From an uncultured Cohaesibacter sp. (GTDB taxonomy: Bacteria > Pseudomonadota > Alphaproteobacteria > Rhizobiales > Cohaesibacteraceae): a DNA stretch of 64,000 bases. Where the stretch lies: contig NZ_OY762905.1 of NCBI RefSeq assembly GCF_963666525.1, positions 4,605,001 to 4,669,000 of the forward strand, written 5' to 3'. Under the pieces are notes generated by a model that was not told where the DNA came from, did no database searches, and saw nothing but the letters and a program-made list of their open reading frames with translations. Of the stretch, positions 56,974-64,000 are shown piece after piece (the stretch's first letter is position 1; every line of letters begins with the position of its first letter). The translations under genes and the position numbers were made by a program.

Positions 56974-57011
56974 AAAGGCACGGGTCTGGAACGGGCGCCG
57001 TGCCTTTTTCG
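56974..57011 (+). terminator. Terminator after the DUF2059 gene
   Basis: A perfect ten-pair stem (56974-56983 with 56998-57007) with a 14-base GC-rich loop runs into a T tract (57005-57009). Confidence 0.85.
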
Positions 57012-57232
57012 TGCGGTAGAGGCACTGGAAGCAGCGTTTGCCAATCGTCGAGGCTTGGTGAGGCTATGTTTGTGCGTGCGCAAGTTGAGAATTAATTTCC
57101 CGCAGGCTCTTTCATTCCTGCCCAGTCTCATTATGTTCAACCCGGGAGACTGTTGTTGCAGCACATAGAAGAGCATCCGCTCGTCCTTGCGTCAGGATGC
57201 TTTCTGCTGTCGAAAATTGAAGAGGCAAGACT

Positions 57233-58612
57233 ATGAGCGACTATGATTATGATCTGTTTGTGATCGGAGCAGGCTCCGGCGGTGTCCGGGCGGCCCGCAT
57301 GGCAGCAACCTATGGCGCCAGGGTCGCTGTAGCCGAAGAATATCGCGTCGGTGGGACATGCGTGATCCGCGGCTGCGTGCCCAAGAAACTCATGGTCTAT
57401 GCCTCCAAATTCTCCCACGACTTTGCCGACGCTGCCGGGTTCGGATGGACCGTTGGGGAAACTTCGTTTGACTGGTCGACGCTCATCAAGCGCAAGGATG
57501 CCGAGATCGATCGTCTCAATGGTCTTTACGTCAAGAATCTCGAGCGCCACAATGTCGAGATCATCCAGTCTCGTGCCGAAATTCAGGCACCGCACCGGAT
57601 CTGGCTGTCACGCGAGGAGCGTCACGTCACCGCAAAATATATTCTGGTGGCAACCGGTGGGCGTCCAAACATGCCGCAGGATCTGCCCGGCGTGGAACAT
57701 CTCATCACCTCCAACGAAGTCTTCCATCTGGACGAAATGCCCAAGCGTGTTGTCGTCGTTGGCGCTGGCTATATCGCCCTCGAATTTGCGTGCATTTTCA
57801 ACGGGCTGGGTGCGGAAACCACCGTGCTTTACCGGGGTGAGGAAATCCTGCGCGGCTTTGATGATGAAATCCGTGCGACGCTGCACGAGGAAATGGAAGG
57901 GCGCGGCATTACGATCATCACCGAGGACAATCTGGCTTCCGTCGAAAAGCATGACAACGGCCTGACGGTCAAGACGATTGCCGGTCGGTCGCTGGAGGCT
58001 GATCAGGTTCTCTCTGCCATCGGTCGTTCGCCTTATACCAACGGGCTTGGCCTCAACAGGGTCGGGGTGGAACTCGGTCGCAACGGTGCCATCAAGGTCG
58101 ATGAATACAACCGCACCAACGTTGATCACATCTTCGCCGTCGGCGACGTGACGGACCGGGTCAACCTTACTCCTGTCGCGATCCGGGAAGGGGCTGCGCT
58201 CGCAGAAACCCTGTTCAACAACAATCCGACGACGACGGATTACGAGAATATCGCCACAGCCGTCTTCACCCAGCCTGAAATCGGCACGGTCGGCATGACG
58301 GAGGCGCAAGCCAAGGAGGCGTTCGGCAATCTTGACATCTATTCGGCCAAGTTCCGTCCGATGAAAAACACGCTGGCAGGCAACGACGAAAAGATGCTGA
58401 TGAAGATCATCGTCGCAGCCGATAGCGGCAAGGTTGTCGGCTGTCACATTCTTGGCCCTGATGCCGGCGAGATGTCCCAGCTTCTCGGGATCGCCATCAA
58501 GATGGGCGCGACCAAGGCCGACTTTGACGCAACGGTTGCCGTCCATCCAACAGCAGCCGAAGAGCTTGTCACCATGAAGGAACCGTCCCGGCGGGTACGC
58601 AAGGACGGGTGA
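57233..58612 (+). CDS. gor: Glutathione-disulfide reductase
   Basis: A 459-residue flavoprotein disulfide reductase. FAD-binding GAGSGGVRAARMAA is at the N terminus, the redox-active disulfide is in GGTCVIRGCVPKK, the NADP-binding region begins GAGYIALEFA, and the C-terminal catalytic histidine is in VHPTAAEE. The CVIRGC spacing and the short N terminus are those of glutathione reductase rather than dihydrolipoamide dehydrogenase. A GAAGAGG site precedes the ATG. It is followed by a GNAT gene after seven bases. Confidence 0.94.
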   Translation: MSDYDYDLFVIGAGSGGVRAARMAATYGARVAVAEEYRVGGTCVIRGCVPKKLMVYASKFSHDFADAAGFGWTVGETSFDWSTLIKRKDAEIDRLNGLYVKNLERHNVEIIQSRAEIQAPHRIWLSREERHVTAKYILVATGGRPNMPQDLPGVEHLITSNEVFHLDEMPKRVVVVGAGYIALEFACIFNGLGAETTVLYRGEEILRGFDDEIRATLHEEMEGRGITIITEDNLASVEKHDNGLTVKTIAGRSLEADQVLSAIGRSPYTNGLGLNRVGVELGRNGAIKVDEYNRTNVDHIFAVGDVTDRVNLTPVAIREGAALAETLFNNNPTTTDYENIATAVFTQPEIGTVGMTEAQAKEAFGNLDIYSAKFRPMKNTLAGNDEKMLMKIIVAADSGKVVGCHILGPDAGEMSQLLGIAIKMGATKADFDATVAVHPTAAEELVTMKEPSRRVRKDG

Positions 58613-58619
58613 TCCGAGG

Positions 58620-59183
58620 ATGCCATCACCGCGCAGCATCAACGAAGAGGGGCGAGAAACATCCTCGTCTCTCTCCGCAGGAGATTTGACCTTCGATCTG
58701 TTGAGCGGCGCAGATGTCGAAGCGGCGACCCGATGCGGCCTTGACGCATGGTGCGGCGTGATCGGCGGCAATTCCTTTGATTTTTCTGCTAATGACATCA
58801 CGGAGATGGAGGCACAACTCCATGCCTTCATGATGTATTATGCCGCAGGTCAAGCCGATCCGCATGATCTGCTGACCCTTGCCAAGGTTGATGGAGCTGT
58901 TGTCGGCTTTTGTGCGCTGGATTGTTCCGCCGCCTATCTATCGGATCTGTGTGTCGATCCGCTCTGGCAGAGGCACGGGGTCGGAGCGGCTCTGATGGAG
59001 GATGCTCGCGGCAAGCTGCGACAGGCGGGACAAGACCATCTGATGCTGGAAGTTTTTGCGCAAAACACCCGCGCCTGCGGCTTTTATCGCAAGCAGGGGC
59101 TTGAGGTGGTGGAACGCAAGGTGAAATATGATCCCCTGTTGAAACGCAATCTGCTTAAAATGGTTATGCGGCAGCCTTTGTAG
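58620..59183 (+). CDS. GNAT-family N-acetyltransferase
   Basis: A 187-residue protein with an N-terminal stretch of about 20 polar residues and a GNAT fold. The acetyl-CoA-binding motif lies around LCVDPLWQRHGVGAALM (near residue 120), followed by LEVFAQNTRACGFYRKQGLE. The substrate is unknown. Its seven-base distance from gor suggests co-transcription. Confidence 0.82.
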   Translation: MPSPRSINEEGRETSSSLSAGDLTFDLLSGADVEAATRCGLDAWCGVIGGNSFDFSANDITEMEAQLHAFMMYYAAGQADPHDLLTLAKVDGAVVGFCALDCSAAYLSDLCVDPLWQRHGVGAALMEDARGKLRQAGQDHLMLEVFAQNTRACGFYRKQGLEVVERKVKYDPLLKRNLLKMVMRQPL

Positions 59184-59255
59184 CCGGTTCGATGATGACC
59201 CGGCCGGATCGCTGATGCGCGTGCCATTGTCCTCCCTGATACTGGATCGATTATC

Positions 59256-59906
59256 GTGACATTTGAAGATCTTCTGGCTAACCCTTCTGACTGGGTCGCC
59301 TATTTCGGCTATGGTTCTCTGGTCAATGACAAAACAAGAAATGCCGAAAGCTTTGGTGTGGCCGGACGGCTCAAGGGTTATCGTCGCCACTGGTCGATCT
59401 GGGAAGCCAGCCCGGAACGGCGCGCCTTCGGGATGCATGGAGCGGCTGCCCTTTCGGTAACCCCGAAACCCGATGCCTATTGTGACGGGCTGTTGGTCTT
59501 TGACCAGAAGAGCCACCTGCCGCAAGTGGACATCAGGGAAGCGCACTATAGTCGTGTGAAGATCGACCTTGCTGATTTCCAGACCGATCAACCGCTGCCA
59601 GACCAGATCGATTGCTATATCTATGTTGGTCAGCCAGCGCTCACCAGCGAAGCCGACCCGAAATTCCCCATTCTGCAATCGTATATCGATGCGGTCATGC
59701 AGGGGTTTCTGCAAAAGTTCGGCGAAGTCGGCATGATGCGGTTTGTCGAGGAAACCGATGGCTGGCACACTCCGATTCTCAAGGACAGGGACAGGCCTTT
59801 CTACCCGCGCAGTGTCGAATTGTCGCTGGAAGAGGCGCGGCTGGTGGATCTCTATGTTTCAACCACCGGCGCTCCCATGGTAACGCCAGACCAGTTGCTG
59901 CCCTGA
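59256..59906 (+). CDS. Gamma-glutamylcyclotransferase-like protein
   Basis: A 216-residue protein of the GGCT/AIG2-like fold. It has the nucleotide-like loop YFGYGSLVN (about 16-24) and a downstream segment FDQKSHLPQVDIREAHY that carries the acidic residues used for catalysis in family members. It begins with a GTG at 59256. With gor and the GNAT gene just upstream, a part in glutathione or gamma-glutamyl peptide breakdown is possible; this is inferred from context. Confidence 0.75.
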   Translation: MTFEDLLANPSDWVAYFGYGSLVNDKTRNAESFGVAGRLKGYRRHWSIWEASPERRAFGMHGAAALSVTPKPDAYCDGLLVFDQKSHLPQVDIREAHYSRVKIDLADFQTDQPLPDQIDCYIYVGQPALTSEADPKFPILQSYIDAVMQGFLQKFGEVGMMRFVEETDGWHTPILKDRDRPFYPRSVELSLEEARLVDLYVSTTGAPMVTPDQLLP

Positions 59907-60165
59907 TCTCTGCCAGAAACGGTGTGAGCCGAACGGCAGTGGCTGTCTGACCGGACCTGGCAGGTGAAAGGGACGTTGGGGGAGGGCTCTGATCGTCAGG
60001 AACTTGCACAGAATGCTTATGGTGACTTGGCGGGGCCGGAAACTTTCGCTAAAAGCTTTGTTCAAACCGGGTCTGCGTGTGCCGTCGCACCCATGCACTA
60101 TGTTTGCAGCGTGCCTAGCTGCATCTGGGCACGCACCCCCAGCGACCGAAGGAAGGCCGAGCACC

Positions 60166-60867
60166 ATGACGATCATTGATTCCATTCGCAAGAGTGTGGT
60201 TCCCATTCATCCCGAAGGGCACAAGTTCATCGCGATCTTTGCCGTTATTACCGTCATTCTTGGCTGGTTCGTCTCGGCGCTGTTCTGGATCGGTCTGTTC
60301 CTGACGCTTTGGTGCTGCTACTTCTTCCGCGATCCGGCCCGTGTGACCCCGCTGAAGAAAGGTCTTGTCATTTCTCCGGCCGATGGCATCGTTTCCGGCG
60401 TCGGACTGGCAACGCCTCCCAAGGAGCTGGGCCTAAGCGATCAGCCGATGATGCGCGTCTCCGTTTTCATGAATGTCTTCAACGTTCACGTCAATCGCGC
60501 CCCGATCAAGGGCAGGGTGCGCAAGGTGGCTTACAAGCCGGGCAAATTTCTCAACGCCGAACTCGACAAGGCCAGTGAGGACAATGAGCGTAACAGCTTG
60601 ATTCTCGACACAGAATATGGTCCCGTCGGTGTAACCCAGATTGCCGGTCTGATCGCCCGCCGTATCGTCTGCTGGACAGCTGAGGGCGAGGAACTGCCGG
60701 TTGGTGAACGCTTTGGCCTCATCCGCTTTGGCAGCCGAGTTGACGTATATCTGCCGTCCACCATCGTGCCGACGGTTGTTGTCGGCCAGACCATGATCGC
60801 CGGAGAATCCATTCTGGCGAACATGGAAGGCGAACAGGGCGACATTGGCGCTCACAGAGAGCAGTAA
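60166..60867 (+). CDS. psd: Phosphatidylserine decarboxylase (short form)
   Basis: A 233-residue proenzyme of the short alphaproteobacterial/archaeal type. Two hydrophobic segments (about 20-50) anchor it in the membrane. ISPADGIV and [11 protein letters not shown] are conserved, and the self-cleavage site is the Gly-Ser in IRFGSRVD (about residue 188), which yields the pyruvoyl cofactor. It makes phosphatidylethanolamine from phosphatidylserine. GGAAGG precedes the ATG at 60166. The next gene makes its substrate. Confidence 0.95.
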   Translation: MTIIDSIRKSVVPIHPEGHKFIAIFAVITVILGWFVSALFWIGLFLTLWCCYFFRDPARVTPLKKGLVISPADGIVSGVGLATPPKELGLSDQPMMRVSVFMNVFNVHVNRAPIKGRVRKVAYKPGKFLNAELDKASEDNERNSLILDTEYGPVGVTQIAGLIARRIVCWTAEGEELPVGERFGLIRFGSRVDVYLPSTIVPTVVVGQTMIAGESILANMEGEQGDIGAHREQ

Positions 60868-60946
60868 TTGCTGACGGGCAGGGGCGGCAGAGCGGATTCT
60901 TCGCAACGCTGGCCCGGCCATAACCAACCGCAGGACCGAGTTCCAA

Positions 60947-61828
60947 ATGGCAGACGATCAAGACCATGGCATCAATAATCCGTTTCAGGCTTTTGATCCG
61001 GATGAAAACCCGAGACGGCGCTTCAAGGCAGTTCCCTTCCGGCTGATCGCACCCAATCTGGTGACGCTGATGGCTTTGTGTGCCGGTCTTACGGGCATCC
61101 GCATGGCGATTGATGGCCGGTTTGAAACGGCGCTGGTTTCCATCGCAGCGGCTGCCTTTCTCGACGGTATCGACGGCCGAGTGGCCCGGATGCTGAAGGG
61201 CACGTCGCGTTTCGGGGCTGAACTCGATTCTCTGACGGACTTCGTCAATTTCGGCGTCGCGCCTGCCCTGATCCTCCATGTCTGGATCCTGCATGCCTTC
61301 CAGTCAATCGGCTGGATCGGCTCGCTGATCTTTGCCATTGCCATGGTGCTGCGTCTGGCGCGGTTCAATGTGGCGCTTGATGATCGGAACCAGCCTGCGT
61401 GGAAGAAGAATTTCTTTGTAGGCGTGCCAGCGCCCGCCGGAGCGTTGGCAGTGCTTGCTCCGATCTATCTGGAGCTGTCGGGCCTGCCTCATACGGATCT
61501 GGCCGCGCCCGTTGTGCTGATCTACACCATCCTCATTGCCATGCTGGTGGTCTCGACCCTACCGACCTATTCGGGCAAGACCATTGGTCTACGCATTCCG
61601 CGGGCCAATGTGCTGCCGCTGATCCTTGGTGTCGTGGCGGCCGTTGCCATCCTCTTTTCCTACCCTTGGATAACCATGACGGTGCTTGTGGTGGTCTATC
61701 TGGCTTCGATCCCCTTTGCGCGCCGCTCCTGGTTCCTGCATGACCGCCAGATGCCAGATGACAATCCGATCACCGATGGCATGGTGGCAGACGCCAAAGA
61801 TTGTGCCGAAGACGACAAGGACGATTAG
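60947..61828 (+). CDS. pssA: CDP-diacylglycerol--serine O-phosphatidyltransferase
   Basis: A 293-residue membrane enzyme of the CDP-alcohol phosphatidyltransferase family. The catalytic motif is DGIDGRVARMLKGTSRFGAELDSLTD-like at about residues 69-94, read here as short pieces DGIDGRVAR, FGAELDSL and TD. About six to eight hydrophobic helices are present. It makes phosphatidylserine, used by the psd product, and the two genes form an operon with a 79-base gap. The C-terminal 30 residues are acidic and not conserved. Confidence 0.94.
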   Translation: MADDQDHGINNPFQAFDPDENPRRRFKAVPFRLIAPNLVTLMALCAGLTGIRMAIDGRFETALVSIAAAAFLDGIDGRVARMLKGTSRFGAELDSLTDFVNFGVAPALILHVWILHAFQSIGWIGSLIFAIAMVLRLARFNVALDDRNQPAWKKNFFVGVPAPAGALAVLAPIYLELSGLPHTDLAAPVVLIYTILIAMLVVSTLPTYSGKTIGLRIPRANVLPLILGVVAAVAILFSYPWITMTVLVVVYLASIPFARRSWFLHDRQMPDDNPITDGMVADAKDCAEDDKDD

Positions 61829-61871
61829 TGGAGTAACCGCATTTTTCTTGTGACATGTCGCCTGATACATC

Positions 61872-61918
61872 AAAGGCCCCTTTTCGCGCCGGGAGTAGCG
61901 AAAAGGGGCCTTTGCTTT
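61872..61918 (+). terminator. Strong terminator after pssA
   Basis: A perfect 16-pair stem (61872-61887 with 61898-61913) with a ten-base loop and T's after it. It lies between pssA and the convergent PadR gene and can work on both strands. Confidence 0.92.
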
Positions 61919-61961
61919 GTCTCCGGTCAGGCTTGCCGGAGTATGGGCCGTATCGGTTTGG

Positions 61962-62789
61962 TTAGAGGTCTTCGGCCAGTTGCAACAGCTTCTGAACGAT
62001 CTTGCTGGAGACCGCAGGGTCCTGCTTGATCCGCTCTGCAGCGGTCTCGCGCAGATTGAGCAGTGCGGTCTCGACGCTGAGCGGCAGGGAGGGAGCTGCC
62101 TGCTGGCTGTTTTCGCTTTCCTGCCTTGCCCGTTCGCCCATCGCCTTGAGAAGATCGAGGATGCGGGTGACCTCTGAGCGCTGTTCTTCCAGTTGGGCAG
62201 CCCCTTCCGGAGTGATGGCATACCGCTTCTTGTTGCCTTCCGTCTCGACATTGCACTGTCCGGCTTCTTCCAGATAGGTCAAGGTCGGATAGATCACACC
62301 CGGGCTGGGAGCGTAGGAGCCATTGGTCAGGGTCTCCACTTCCTTGATGATGTCATAGCCGTGGCGGGGTTCCTGCTCGATAAGGGCAAGGGCCAGAAGA
62401 CGGATGTCACCCTGACCGAGAAACCGTCCACGTCGCTGGCCACGACCGTCGCCGCCATGGCCACCGCGACCGCCGCCAGATCCGCCCCTGTGTCGTCCTC
62501 GCGGGCCACCGCCCATGAACCCGGGATGGAACGGGCCGCCCTCGGGAGTTCCCCATGCCTCGGGGCCTCGTCCTCTTCCCCGACCTGCGTGGCTTTCTTC
62601 GCACCATTCATTACGCCAACCTGGGCCACGACCGCGTCGGATGGCTTCATCCGAGTCATCGGCAGGTCCATGAATTGGGCCATCACCTCGGCGTCCATTG
62701 GCGTTCATGCGTCCATGCGGACCGCGGTTGTCGCAGTTATTGCGCCAACGCCCGCCGCTACGCATCTCTTGAAAATTATGTTCTCTCAT
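61962..62789 (-). CDS. PadR-family regulator with long Gly/Arg-rich N terminus
   Basis: A 275-residue regulator. Residues 1 to about 122 are low complexity, very rich in Gly, Arg, His and Asn with RG/GG repeats. The PadR winged helix follows (about 127-205) with LIEQEPRHGYDIIKEVE and SPGVIYPTLTYLEEAG, then a helical dimerisation tail. GGAG lies ten bases before the ATG at 62789; a TTG at 62801 is a poorer start. Two copies of an AAGATATATCTT palindrome lie just upstream. The next gene upstream on the same strand is an RND pump gene, a typical PadR target. Confidence 0.88.
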   Translation of the reverse strand: MREHNFQEMRSGGRWRNNCDNRGPHGRMNANGRRGDGPIHGPADDSDEAIRRGRGPGWRNEWCEESHAGRGRGRGPEAWGTPEGGPFHPGFMGGGPRGRHRGGSGGGRGGHGGDGRGQRRGRFLGQGDIRLLALALIEQEPRHGYDIIKEVETLTNGSYAPSPGVIYPTLTYLEEAGQCNVETEGNKKRYAITPEGAAQLEEQRSEVTRILDLLKAMGERARQESENSQQAAPSLPLSVETALLNLRETAAERIKQDPAVSSKIVQKLLQLAEDL

Positions 62790-62812
62790 TGGTTTCTCCA
62801 AATAGATATAAC

Positions 62813-62863
62813 TAAGATATATCTTAAATAGCGTGGTTCGTTCAAACTTTCAAGATATATCTT
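62813..62863. promoter_or_regulatory. Twin palindromic operator candidate for the PadR regulator
   Basis: A perfect 14-base palindrome (62813-62826) and a 12-base version of it (62852-62863) share AAGATATATCTT and lie 38 bases centre to centre, 24 bases before the PadR start codon. PadR proteins bind AT-rich dyads and usually repress their own gene, so this is a likely autoregulatory site. Confidence 0.72.
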
Positions 62864-62886
62864 AAATATATTTAGAACAAAAAAGA

Positions 62887-62910
62887 CCCGTCAGTGAATC
62901 CGCTGACGGG
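62887..62910 (-). terminator. Terminator after the RND pump gene
   Basis: A perfect eight-pair stem (62887-62894 with 62903-62910) continues on the minus strand into a TC-T6 run. It lies 38 bases past the RND stop and 23 bases from the second PadR palindrome. Confidence 0.85.
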
Positions 62911-62947
62911 CCTTGTCTTTTTAAACCGCTTGGCTGGAGAAAACCGA

Positions 62948-64000
<1,053 letters not shown>

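Overview
The window reads as chromosomal DNA of a free-living alphaproteobacterium. By eye it is GC-rich in genes and AT-rich in a few intergenic stretches. Supporting signs are a CobN-type cobaltochelatase subunit, a PdhS/PleC-like histidine kinase, a TIGR02281-type membrane aspartic protease, a GlyQS-type glycyl-tRNA synthetase and short overlapping operons. A marine member of Hyphomicrobiales or Rhodobacterales is a reasonable guess, but this is inference only. No phage, insertion sequence, CRISPR array, rRNA or tRNA was recognised.

Layout. (1) 214-675: an RpiB/LacAB-family sugar-phosphate isomerase. (2) 845-27981: a large cobalamin locus. A first B12 riboswitch (845-1035) precedes DUF1636, cobW, cobN and cobO. 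A second (7245-7450) precedes a cobalt transporter (DUF4198 protein, cbiM, CbiL/NikL-like, cbiQ, cbiO), then cbiX, cobH, cobL, cobI, a cbiG-cobJ fusion and cobM. cobA-cobB run on the minus strand, cbiD-cobK-cobQ on the plus strand, and after dusA and a protease gene come the nucleotide-loop genes cobS and cobT. (3) 28131-32240: a ykkC-class riboswitch candidate before an EamA transporter, then a hybrid sensor region with a histidine kinase, a uracil-DNA glycosylase-family protein and an Lrp regulator. (4) 32334-39549: an unusual 131-bp repeat copying the 3' end of a hydroxyacid dehydrogenase gene, then glyS and a polar amino acid ABC transporter with two binding proteins. (5) 39823-45271: molybdenum cofactor and Fe-S genes (mobB, mobA, mrp, moaA, DUF971) around another EamA transporter. 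(6) 45385-54446: an L,D-transpeptidase, a small autotransporter-like protein, nudI, class I and class II fumarases, a DsrE-like protein, DoxX and a GntR regulator. (7) 54648-64000: gph, rpiA, DUF2059, gor, GNAT, a gamma-glutamylcyclotransferase-like protein, psd-pssA, a PadR regulator with a twin palindromic operator, and the 3' part of an RND pump gene.

How the genes work together. Cobalt is imported by the CbiMLQO-type ECF transporter, probably handled by the His-rich CobW and CbiX proteins, and used for corrin synthesis. The corrin set is mixed. CbiX, CbiG and CbiD belong to the cobalt-early (anaerobic) route, whereas CobN belongs to the cobalt-late (aerobic) route. CobG, CobZ, CobF, the CobST chelatase partners, CobC/CobD and CobP are not in the window. 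Both riboswitches should shut import and synthesis when cobalamin is plentiful.

The observations most worth a second look are the ykkC-class leader before the EamA gene, the repeated gene-3'-end element at 32334-32594, and the hybrid cobalt-insertion gene set.
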